A stretch of 35,731 nucleotides of DNA from positions 1 to 35,731 of the forward strand of contig CAZFPQ010000039.1 in NCBI GenBank assembly GCA_964521065.1. Reading direction: 5' to 3'. Below, in pieces: positions 1-8,400 of the stretch. The number at the start of each line of letters is the position of its first letter. Position 1 is the first letter of the stretch. The stretch comes from CAYVAP01 sp964521065. Its GTDB lineage: Bacteria > Bacteroidota > Bacteroidia > J057. Made by a program: the position numbers and the translations under genes. The notes beneath the pieces were generated by a model. It ran no database searches. It had not been told where the DNA came from and was given only the letters and a program-made list of their open reading frames with translations.

Positions 1-16
1 TGGTGGAAGCTCCTTC

Positions 17-46
17 AAAAGGTCTGGACCCTGGTCCGGGCCTTTT
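17..46. terminator. Intrinsic terminator hairpin at left edge
   Basis: AAAAGG at 17-22 pairs with CCTTTT at 41-46, and the stem continues inward through GGAC/GTCC with two G-T wobbles to a 4-nt loop, about 13 bp in all. A T-containing stretch follows on the plus strand, and the A-run on the left gives a T-run when read on minus. It probably ends a plus-strand gene lying left of the window. It could also act as a distal stop for tilS. Confidence 0.7.
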
Positions 47-57
47 GGCTTTGATTG

Positions 58-233
58 AGCAGAAAGCCAAAAGAATATGGGTAAACGGAGGTAAGGGGTA
101 CCTAGCTTTAAGTAGGCGGACAGAAGAAACCGGAACATGGCGGTACGGGCTATGGATATGAAAGATGAATGAATACAGCAACATACCCCTTACCTCCTTA
201 CCCCAATTACCGTTTTTTTATGCTCCTTGCTTA
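58..233. repeat. Dispersed R-family repeat, copy R1 (half copy plus full copy)
   Basis: The full copy is about 109-233. It has imperfect terminal inverted repeats: AAGTAGGCGGACAGAAG at the left, and CTCCTTGCTT at the right, which reads AAGCAAGGAG on the other strand. The core holds CTATGGATATGAAAGATG followed by CAACATACCCC. A half copy at about 58-105 (AGCAGAAAGCC ... GGAGGTAAGGGGTA) precedes it. That half copy matches the reverse complement of the half copy beside R2 at 16248-16293. R1 lies downstream of the tilS stop. Sequence similarity to R2, R3 and R4 was seen by eye. Confidence 0.75.
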
Positions 234-285
234 CCTCAAAGGCTTGGTAGGACTTAGGATATGCCCATCCGTTCAGGCATTACTT

Positions 286-1623
286 CTAGTCCTTTTGGGA
301 GGGATTGCTTATTGAAAGCAGCAGTTGTCGTTGACTATTCGAAGACACCCGCATGCGTTCGCTGATGCGATAATTGGAAACCCAAATAGGGCCCTTCTGA
401 TCGGCGAGAACCAGGGCTTCCTGCTTTTGTATTGGGCTGAGTTTGAGGTCAATAAAAATATCACTCAGCAACTTGCTGCCCTTCATGCCAAAAGGTTGCA
501 TTCGGTCCCCCTCTTTCCATGATCTCAAAACAATGGGCCATGCAATGCGGTCGTAATCCATCATGATTTGACCTGGGGCCCAGGCTGCGTTCGTGAGGAG
601 TTTAAAACGCAAAGACCATGGTCCCCATATGATTTCTTGAGTCGGAACTTCTTCCAAAATCATCTCCTCGGGATTCTGAGAAGATTGGACCAATAGCTGG
701 AGTCCATGTCGGACTCTGTACAAGCGCCCTTGAGCTGTTTCGAGATAGTGACCAGGCTCGCTGGAAATGAGGCGTATGCCTTCCTGCTGTTGAATACCTT
801 TGAACCCCCAGCTAGATAAGGTTTCCCCCACAAGAAGAGGTAAGTATTCTTGCCCCCATTGCTCTGTGAATGCTGTCCAAATGAGGGTTCTATGTCCTTC
901 TTTAGGCATAAAAGGGCGAAGCACCTGCTGAATGAATGCATGCTGGGTCTGATACCAACTATATCGCTGGCTAAGGTGCTGTTCCACTTGAGGGTGGATG
1001 GAGCTTAGGGATGGTAGCACTTTCCAGCGTACTTTATTTCTCAAATACTTAGTGGAAAAATTACTCTGATCTTCCCGGTATTCAAGTTGCTGCTCTTGTA
1101 AGTAGGCGACTAGTTCGGCTTTGCTGGTATCGAGCAAGGGCCTTACATATCTGTCTCGAGAGAAAGGAATGCCATGCCAGAGTCTAGACTCCTGACTCCT
1201 CAGTAGAGACATCAATAAGGTCTCGGCTTGGTCCCCCAGGTGGTGTGCAGTAGCGCAAAAGGCATAGCCATACTGATCCATGAGACTTTCGAAAAACTCA
1301 TATCTAATTGCTCGAGCCTGCATTTGAATGGAGGATTCGTCGTCTAGACCAAGAGACTTTGCCGATTTTATATGAACAGGAATTCCCCACTCTTTAGCCA
1401 GCCTTTTTACCAATTCTTCATCTTCTTCAGAATCTTGACCTCTCAAGTGATAGTTGACGTGGGCTAGAGACACTGCATAACCTAACTCTAATAGAACGTG
1501 GGCCAAGGCTACAGAGTCGCCCCCTCCACTACAGGCGACCAATATAGAATGGCCTGGATAAACCTCAGCGTTTGTTTGAAGCTTGGTGACTACTTTTTTG
1601 TGCAGGTGTAGTGTCTGTTCCAT
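286..1623 (-). CDS. tilS: tRNA(Ile)-lysidine synthetase TilS
   Basis: TilS converts cytidine 34 of the CAU-anticodon tRNA-Ile to lysidine using ATP and lysine in the cytoplasm, so that AUA codons are read correctly. The N-terminal PP-loop ATPase motif SGGGDS is at residues 32-37. The N-type ATPase domain follows with the family pattern LAHVNYHLRG, ATAHHLGDQAET and YLRNKVRWKVLP. The C-terminal substrate-binding domain ends with GDRMQPFGMKGSKLLSDIFID, which is typical. The length of 445 aa matches the family. I chose the ATG at 1621-1623. An in-frame ATG 45 bp upstream would add residues SYTAKRTFLSIFCP, which do not look like TilS. The gene stands alone on the minus strand, with repeat R1 after its 3' end. 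The family assignment is certain; the start is probable. Confidence 0.95.
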   Translation of the reverse strand: MEQTLHLHKKVVTKLQTNAEVYPGHSILVACSGGGDSVALAHVLLELGYAVSLAHVNYHLRGQDSEEDEELVKRLAKEWGIPVHIKSAKSLGLDDESSIQMQARAIRYEFFESLMDQYGYAFCATAHHLGDQAETLLMSLLRSQESRLWHGIPFSRDRYVRPLLDTSKAELVAYLQEQQLEYREDQSNFSTKYLRNKVRWKVLPSLSSIHPQVEQHLSQRYSWYQTQHAFIQQVLRPFMPKEGHRTLIWTAFTEQWGQEYLPLLVGETLSSWGFKGIQQQEGIRLISSEPGHYLETAQGRLYRVRHGLQLLVQSSQNPEEMILEEVPTQEIIWGPWSLRFKLLTNAAWAPGQIMMDYDRIAWPIVLRSWKEGDRMQPFGMKGSKLLSDIFIDLKLSPIQKQEALVLADQKGPIWVSNYRISERMRVSSNSQRQLLLSISNPSQKD

Positions 1624-1972
1624 TGGACAAAATATAGACAAAAATGTTCTCTTCGCTGTATAACTCAACTCTTTTGTCCTCTCAGTTTGAGACTGGTGTT
1701 AAAAGAGAACCTTCCAGGCGTTTTGGTCTTTAACAAATAATAAATTTGGAAATTTTTCAAACTGGTAAAAATAACATCTTGATAATAAGCGAAATAAATA
1801 AGTAATGCGGGCTGGCTCTGATTCAACCTGCTTCCCATAGTAGGAGAATAGTCAGATTTCATTGATACTAGGATTTGTAACAATCCCCCCCAATTTCCTA
1901 CATCTGAAGGGACTTTTCCGCTCACTGGAACAGGATTTGTATTTCTGACATACGACCCATATTTCATTCCCC
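1624..1972. other. Divergent intergenic region, tilS / 1973 gene
   Basis: This 349-bp gap separates two divergent starts and should hold both promoters. A perfect TAnnTTTG-type sequence, TAAATTTG, is at 1741-1748 on plus, but it lies over 220 bp from the downstream ATG and its upstream TTG is too close (about 15 bp). A 100-codon minus-strand reading frame spans 1665-1967. Its composition does not look protein-like and I do not call it. No RNA gene was recognised. Confidence 0.5.
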
Positions 1973-2644
1973 ATGATACGCTTCTACTCCTTTAAACGCT
2001 CTTTCCTTGCCGTTTTACTTGGATGTCTTTCTTTGCTTACCGTCAAGGCTGAGATGATCACCGGCATCTGGCATAGCTCCCATGAGAACTTTGCCCAGAT
2101 ATCCATTTTAGAGGAAGGAAGGCATTTTAAAATTCAAGCCTTTCGTCGTTGCGAGGCTGGATATTGCTCCTGGTCCGAGACGGTTTTAGAGAATAATGTA
2201 GCTTCGTTTAGAAGTGCTTCTGCTTTGATAGACATGGAAATTCAAAACCGTGGCAATACATTAGAAGCCTTGGTGGTAATTCAGCGCTTTGATCAGCACG
2301 GAGCGCATTACGAAGAGAGTCAGATCATTTTCGAGCGGATAGAACAGGCAATGCCTACCAGGGCTTCATCTCACGCAAACGGTGTGATCTTTGGGCAAGC
2401 TACGGGACCAGCAAAACAAGCGGCGAGTCTTTTTGATGTGTCTCTCTACGGCCCTGATAGTGAGGAACATCTATTGGCTGTTCAAAGCCTTCATCGAGGC
2501 TTTCAGTTTGATCACCTAGAAGATGGTCTGTACTATCTTCACATTAATCCCACTAACGGTTCTGCGGTGATGGTAAAATCTGACTTGATCCTGATCCGTA
2601 TCGAAAAGGGAAGACAATATAAAGTTGATCCAGAGTTGTATTAA
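1973..2644 (+). CDS. Secreted hypothetical protein, lipocalin-like N-terminal half
   Basis: The function is not known. The protein has 223 aa with a signal peptide at about residues 1-26 (a basic start, then a hydrophobic FLAVLLGCLSLLTVKA). The first half begins GIWHSS and contains CEAGYCSWSETV. This resembles secreted lipocalin-like proteins that carry a G-x-W start and a CxPTDCDWG motif, but the match is distant and judged by eye. The second half (from about residue 137, GVIFGQATGPA) looks like a separate small beta-sandwich, with alternating hydrophobic residues and an LEDGLYYLHI turn. There is no T9SS tail, so it is probably periplasmic. The stop is 1 bp from the stop of the convergent metalloprotease gene, leaving no room for a terminator between them. 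Confidence 0.75.
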   Translation: MIRFYSFKRSFLAVLLGCLSLLTVKAEMITGIWHSSHENFAQISILEEGRHFKIQAFRRCEAGYCSWSETVLENNVASFRSASALIDMEIQNRGNTLEALVVIQRFDQHGAHYEESQIIFERIEQAMPTRASSHANGVIFGQATGPAKQAASLFDVSLYGPDSEEHLLAVQSLHRGFQFDHLEDGLYYLHINPTNGSAVMVKSDLILIRIEKGRQYKVDPELY

Positions 2645-2645
2645 G

Positions 2646-3863
2646 TCACAATTTTACGACCTTTTCTACTTTTGTAATCCCGTTTGTAAGATCGCTGACT
2701 TGGATCAGATATATGCCCGGGGGCAACTTGCTTAGTATGAGGCTATTTCCTCCCAATTTTTCAATTTGTACGCGGCCTTGGAGGTCATAGACCCTCCAAC
2801 TTACCTTATCAGAACTTCGGAAACCTTTTACAGTCACTTTTTCTGAGGTGGGGTTAGGTAAGATGTGAAATAAGTCTGCTTCATCCTCTCTAACAGATGT
2901 AACCAGAGGTGTCACTTCCCACCCTAGACGCGCCATGATGCAGAGGGTTTCTGGCCCAGGATCGTGGTTTACTTCGCGTTGGGCGAGCTGTGGAGTCATC
3001 AATGCGTTTACACTTCCCGTAGGATACAGATTCTCATCTAGGTGTGAGATACTTGCCCCTTCTTCGAAATTACTGGGCGCATGAAGTTTGGGATTTCTTC
3101 CTTCAATCGTTTCAATTTCTGGACAATCAAAAAATAAATCATTGTTGCTCGTGGCCGAAAGAAGACCTTGAGAAGGATTAGGGTTTATTTGAGCAATGAA
3201 TTGACCGTTGCCATTCACCAAGAGGGTTTCAAAGATGGTCAATCGGCCATTTGCCCCAAGTTCTAGGCTATCGCTACCGATCTGGTTGGAAAGGCCAAAA
3301 AAGCCGAGACCATGTCCCAACTCGTGTAGCATCACCGTCACAAAATCAAACTGACCTGGACTAGGGTTTTGGGTAAAGTCAAAGTTCCAATTGATACGAC
3401 TATTGATGGTGACGTTGATGTCGGCCTGGGTACTTGCGTTTAAGGTGCGTCCGGCGATGGCGTCAGCCAATGCAACAGGATACCACTCACTTGGGCTGCC
3501 ATCTGGCAAGAATTGGGTAAATATAGAGGTGGGACCCGCACTCCCCAAAACATTATTGGCAAGGGTATCCCAGTTTACCCGGACCTGAATGGGTACGGTA
3601 GAAGTAAGTATTTCTCCCCAGATGCCAGCGGTTTCATCAAAAGCATTTTTTGCATCCTGTGGGATATCACCCACGTAAGTTACCTCTAGATTGGCCGTCT
3701 GGGCCGCTCTGCTAACTCGCTGGCGAGGACTTAAACGCAAGGAGGCGATTTCTTCTCCGATGTAGCATACTACTGGATCAACTGGAAGGGAGATTTGTGC
3801 CTTGATCTGGCCAGCAGACCAAACCATGAAAAGAACCATGACAATAAGGGGTAAAGGTCTCAT
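2646..3863 (-). CDS. T9SS-exported zinc metalloprotease (HELGHGLGF family)
   Basis: This is a predicted secreted metallopeptidase of 405 aa. The signal peptide is about residues 1-22. The catalytic helix HELGHGLGF is at residues 180-188, with His180, Glu181 and His184 as zinc ligands and base. The third metzincin ligand would fall at residue 190, which is Gly (HELGHGLGFFG), so the third ligand must come from elsewhere or is absent. A T9SS type A sorting domain occupies about residues 330-405, starting FHILPNPTSEKV and ending VEKVVKL. This indicates export across the outer membrane and cleavage or anchoring at the surface. The start codon overlaps the lgt stop by 4 bp (ATGA), so the two are probably co-transcribed and translationally coupled. 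The substrate is unknown. Confidence 0.85.
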   Translation of the reverse strand: MRPLPLIVMVLFMVWSAGQIKAQISLPVDPVVCYIGEEIASLRLSPRQRVSRAAQTANLEVTYVGDIPQDAKNAFDETAGIWGEILTSTVPIQVRVNWDTLANNVLGSAGPTSIFTQFLPDGSPSEWYPVALADAIAGRTLNASTQADINVTINSRINWNFDFTQNPSPGQFDFVTVMLHELGHGLGFFGLSNQIGSDSLELGANGRLTIFETLLVNGNGQFIAQINPNPSQGLLSATSNNDLFFDCPEIETIEGRNPKLHAPSNFEEGASISHLDENLYPTGSVNALMTPQLAQREVNHDPGPETLCIMARLGWEVTPLVTSVREDEADLFHILPNPTSEKVTVKGFRSSDKVSWRVYDLQGRVQIEKLGGNSLILSKLPPGIYLIQVSDLTNGITKVEKVVKL

Positions 3864-5065
3864 GTTGCAGGTTGGTCAGTGGCGAGAGAGGGTTTCCGTA
3901 ATTTCCATCTAAAAGTTGCTATGGAAAACAGGATGATTCCCGATAGCATCAATACCGACGAAATGATTTCGGCTTGAGTAATCTCAGTCCCAAAAATTTG
4001 GTAGGTAGAATTTAGTCGGATCTGCTCAATGATGAATCTTTCTAGGCCATTGAAGAACAAGTAAAGCCCCGACATTTGACCCCAGAAGGGAAGCTTTTTT
4101 CTAAAAAGGAAAAGCCCTGCAAAAATCAAGAGGGCCATGAGAGTCTCATAGAATGGGGTGGGCCATACCGGCTCAACCAAAGCTCCTACCTCTTCAAAAC
4201 TACAACCCCTGAGGTGTTCATAGTGATAATATGAGGGATTACAGGTCTGCAATACATTGTTGGGATAGTCAAACGACCACATCCAATCGGGTAACCAACT
4301 CATCCAATCCGGTTTAGGGGCCGTATTGATCTCTCCCCAGTCACCATCCCCAGCCATTTGGCAGCCAATTCTCCCTACACCATAGGCTAGCATCAGGGTG
4401 GGGGCGATGGCATCCGCAAAAGGAAGGATGGGATATCCCTTGCGACGTAGGTAAATGGCAATGGCAATAGCCGCTACAATGAGCCCTCCATAGAAGGTCA
4501 GGCCATCAAAAGAAAGCAAAGCTCCGATGGGGTCTTGGACAAAGTCATCCCAATATTCTAGGTTGTGAAAAAATTTTGCGCCGAGGATACCCGCTATGAA
4601 TGCAATGGTCAGGATGGTACCCATTTCATTGAGGATACCGGTCTCCTCTGTGACCATTTCAGGCTTTTCTTTCCGCTTTTGCCAATACTGCCAAAATCGA
4701 TATCCACCTCCTAATAGGGCTCCTATGAGTCCGAATAGTGGATTCCCTTTTGCAGACAAAATGGCTTCTTGAGGATTTTCATAAAAGGCAGTATAGTCCT
4801 CTAGCATAAGCCCAAGCTTGTATCCAATTAATCCAAACAATAAGAAGCTGAGGATGACATCCCATTCTGGTACGGGACCGCCTTTTTTGACCTTGGTAGG
4901 TTTTGTTTTGAAAACCCCTAAAGACTGATATCGCTCTATTTCTTTGTTGAGCACCCAATAGGCAGCCAAAAATGCTATCGCAACAAAGAAACCAAAGGTT
5001 TGTATTGGCAGCCGGATTCCCCAATCGGTGAAGTAGTTGATCAGGTCACTGATGCGTGGGAACAT
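3860..5065 (-). CDS. lgt: Prolipoprotein diacylglyceryl transferase Lgt
   Basis: Lgt transfers a diacylglyceryl group from phosphatidylglycerol to the lipobox cysteine of prolipoproteins in the inner membrane. It is the first step of lipoprotein maturation. Several hydrophobic segments alternate with charged loops, and the family signature appears as GRIGCQMAGDGDWG at about residues 231-244. The C-terminal half contains PTPFYETLMALLIFAGLF and LFFNGLERFIIEQIR, which are typical of the family. At 401 aa it is longer than the roughly 290-aa proteobacterial form. The extra length comes from hydrophilic loops (for example around QKRKEKPEMVTEETG) and an insertion after the signature, as is common in Bacteroidota. 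The metalloprotease gene follows with a 4-bp overlap. The start at 5065 opens directly into the amphipathic N-terminus. Confidence 0.95.
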   Translation of the reverse strand: MFPRISDLINYFTDWGIRLPIQTFGFFVAIAFLAAYWVLNKEIERYQSLGVFKTKPTKVKKGGPVPEWDVILSFLLFGLIGYKLGLMLEDYTAFYENPQEAILSAKGNPLFGLIGALLGGGYRFWQYWQKRKEKPEMVTEETGILNEMGTILTIAFIAGILGAKFFHNLEYWDDFVQDPIGALLSFDGLTFYGGLIVAAIAIAIYLRRKGYPILPFADAIAPTLMLAYGVGRIGCQMAGDGDWGEINTAPKPDWMSWLPDWMWSFDYPNNVLQTCNPSYYHYEHLRGCSFEEVGALVEPVWPTPFYETLMALLIFAGLFLFRKKLPFWGQMSGLYLFFNGLERFIIEQIRLNSTYQIFGTEITQAEIISSVLMLSGIILFSIATFRWKLRKPSLATDQPAT

Positions 5066-5459
5066 GAAGTAATTAAGTTAGGGGGTAATGAGAGGATGAA
5101 GGTAAAGGAATGAGACTAGCTATAAACCTTGGCATGTATTGAAGTAATACGAGCCTTGATTGCAGGCCATTTGCGAGATTGCCCTCAATTTATCAAATCT
5201 TTAGTTGAGAACCAGTCACTGGCCAGACAAAGAAGGACCCTGCCCACCTGCTCAAGTGGTACAGGGTCGGAAGGAAGTGGAAGTAATCCTATGAGTCAAT
5301 AGGTCCTAAACCTTCGAAATAACTGGGTGAAGTTGAGGAATAATCCTAGGTGTTAAATGCCACCTAGCTGCCTATGACTTATTTTGTGTAGCCTAAAAAT
5401 TCAAGGCTAAGACAAAAGATAAAACTTTCTTGATGTGAATCCAACCCTTTTGTTTCACA
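5066..5459. other. 394-bp spacer with three consecutive hairpins
   Basis: The gap lies between the adhesin stop and the lgt start, both on minus. It contains three separate inverted repeats: 5236-5268 (GACCCTG/CAGGGTC with an inner CCAC/GTGG), 5288-5303 (CCTAT/ATAGG) and 5346-5367 (CTAGGTG/CACCTAG, 7 bp). None is followed by a clean T-run. The lgt promoter must lie here, but no convincing TAnnTTTG box was found. The block could be the 3' untranslated region of the adhesin mRNA or a small structured RNA. Confidence 0.4.
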
Positions 5460-5460
5460 T
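5433..5460 (-). terminator. Possible terminator of the SprB-repeat adhesin
   Basis: ATGTGAA (5433-5439) and TTCACAT (5454-5460) form a 7-bp stem overlapping the stop codon of the adhesin. Read on minus, a moderately T-rich stretch (AAAGTTTTATCTTTTG) follows some bases later. The stem is AT-rich and the T-run is not immediate, so this is a weak candidate. Confidence 0.3.
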
Positions 5461-8400
5461 TAGTGGACTAAAGTCACGGTTCCTGCATCCTGGAATCGAG
5501 TTCCGTCGTTGAGCAAGGCATTGACTACCCAAACGTAAACGCCTTCTTGGGCAGGTCCTCCAGTACGAGGATGGATGCCATCCCATTCAAAGTCCAGAGA
5601 AGGTAGAGTGATGATGAGCTCTCCCCAGCGGCTGTATATCCGCGTCTCCGACCGTACGACTCCCGCCCCTTTCGGTGACCAGGTATCATTGTGACCATCT
5701 CCGTTGGGGCTAAATACATTGGGGACATATATCGCTCCCGGTGGCAAGAGAGTGATGGTTCTGACCATGGTATCTGGGCAGGAAAAGAATGGATCAAACA
5801 CGACCAGGGTGACATCGTAAGTTCCCGCTTGTTCGTAGGTATGCAAAGGGTTTAGCTCCTCAGATAGTTGCCCATCTCCAAAATCCCATAGATATCCGAT
5901 ACCTTCCAAGCTCCGGTTGACAAATTGAACCCCTTTAGGAGGAAGTAAAAAGGAGTCAATAGGTTGAAAGGCGTGAAGAAAAAATGCAGTAGGCTCCCCC
6001 GATTCTTCTAGCATAACACTTTCTTGAAGCTCACAGCCATTTTCATCGGTGATCAACGCCAAATAGGGAGGAATATCTGGACCACCCAAAAGGCCTGTGA
6101 TGCGAGGACCCAAAACAGGTGGATCAACGTTCCAGACAATGGTCAGGTCTCCAGTACCTCCAGAGGGAGTTAAGAAAATTTCACCTGAGGGAGACCCACA
6201 AATAGCTGGAGTGATTTCTACGTCTGTTACAATCTCTTCTGGCTGATTCACCACCAGCGTATCGATCAAGGGGCATAGGTTGGAGTCAAGAACGGTGATC
6301 TCATAATCGCCAGCAGGAATGCCAAACAGGCTACTCCCAGAGTCTCCGTTAGACCAGTTATAAGTGTATGGCGGGGTGCCTCCCTGGGCAATGGCTAGCA
6401 CAAACCCATCAGTCCCCGCAAAACAAGTCACATCCCCTTGTGCTGTGGAGTCAAACTCAAGAGCCGGTGGCTCTAAAATCTCCGCACTGATGGCATACTG
6501 ACATCCGTTGTCATCGGTAATGGTGACAGCAGGGTTCCCTGGAGGTAGGCTGGTTGCCCTAGCTCCTCTTTCTCCGTTGGTCCATAGGTAACTGTAAGGC
6601 TCAGTTCCCCCTTGCATGAATACTTCTGCAATACCATTGCTATCCCCAAAGCAAAGCACAGGCTGGCTTTCTATGTCACCACGCAATGCAAAAGGTTCGT
6701 CTATGAGCACTTCCGTATCAGTTTCGCACCCATTGACGTCTCGCATCAGAAGCACGTACTGTCCCCTTCTAAGGCTATCTACCACGTTGGAAGAGGAAAA
6801 AGCTTGTCCCGCTAAAGCAAATTGATAAGGAGGAGTACCCCCCGAACCTATCAAGGTCACCTGGCCGGAGGCTGCACCAAAACAATCGACATTTTCGATC
6901 ACGCCAGGAAGAACTCCTAAAGGACCCGGCTCGATGATGGTGGCCGTCAAGGTATCACGACAACCATTATCGTCCTGAACCACGATGTCGTAGGTCCCTG
7001 CCAACAGGTTGGGAAAGCTGGTGTTTTGTACAAAGCGAGAGCCTTGTACCGAAAACTCATAATTGGGACTTCCACCTGTCGCTGAGAGGTTTAGAATGCC
7101 ATCTGCTGCTCCTGGACAGCTAATGTTTTCCACGGTAGCAAATCCAGATAGGGCAGGCGGATCTACTAGGTCGATATTTGTGGTGACTTCACAGCCACGG
7201 CTGTCTATAAGCGTGAATGGATAGTTTCCTGCACTTAGGTTGTCAAAGTAACCAGTATCCTGAAGGACAGTACCAAGTTGATAGTCATAGGGAGGGGTAC
7301 CTCCAAAACCGAGGAAAAGGGCTTGGCCTTCGTTACCTCCTGTACAAAGTGGAGGGGTATAAGCACCGAGCTGGAAAAGGAAGGTATCAGGCTGTTCAAG
7401 GATGAAATCTATGCCGTAGATACAATCGTTTTGGTCCTGTACTTCAAAGGTATATAAGCCCGCAGGAAGGTTGCTAGGATTAAACGTATTTCCTGTAAGG
7501 GGGGAAAAAGGAGAGCCTTGGAAAGAAAAATCATATGGGGGCGCACCATCTGAGACGCTGATCATGGCTGAACCAGTAGATTCTCCAAAACAAAGTGGGT
7601 CTTGAGAGCTATCTAAGACCGCAAATGGGTCGGATAGTTCGATGATCTGTACCGGCTCAAAGTCTGTACATCCATTGCTATCCTCTACAATGACCAGGTA
7701 GGTAGAAGGAAATAAATCGGTGAATGTAAATGTGTTTACGCCACTCGTGATGGAGTCTTGACCCAAGAAAAGGGTATAAAAGCCTGAACCCCCGGTGATA
7801 GATACGCTGATTCTGCCTACACTGTCATTACAACTGGTATTGACCAAAGAGTCAATAGTGAGGGTAACAGGAGCTGCTGGCTGCCCAATGACTACTCCAG
7901 GGATGTTAACGGTACAGTTATTTTGGTCCCTAACCGTAACCGTATAAGTGTTGGCGGTCAGGTTGGAAAAGATACCATTGTTTAAAAACGGTCCTCCAAT
8001 GGAAAATTCATAATTGGGGGTCCCTCCGCTGGCACTAACTTCAATTCTACCTGTATTGTCCCCAAAACAATCTACATCTTCCGTATCGTCGAGATTGGCC
8101 AACAGGGGCGATGGCTCGTTGACATCTACCTGGATGGTATCCATACAGCCAGCTTGGTCAACAGCTGTAACCGTATAGGTTCCCGGTGATAAACTTGTGG
8201 CTTGTCCATTGATGGGAGGAGAGGGAGGCGCTGGAGAAAAATTATAGGTATAAGGAGCTAGTCCTCCAATGGGGACGATGTCGATACTACCATCATTGCT
8301 CCCAGCACAACGAAGATCTTCAATCGATGCATTTAAATTAAGGGGTGATGCCACCGTCACAGTAGTACTAGTGGAATCGACTCCACATTGATTGCTAGCC

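Noticed and set aside
1665..1967. 100-codon minus-strand frame overlapping the upstream ATG of tilS by 4 bp
   Set aside because: There is no recognisable domain, signal or membrane segment, and its composition is not protein-like. The overlap depends on the unlikely longer tilS start.
5256..5285. GGTCGGAAGGAAGTGG resembles the apical loop of bacterial SRP RNA
   Set aside because: The GGAAGGAAG string matches, but the conserved AGCAGC that follows is replaced by AGTGGAA and the flanking arms do not pair as an SRP hairpin. A covariance search with the small bacterial SRP model would settle it.
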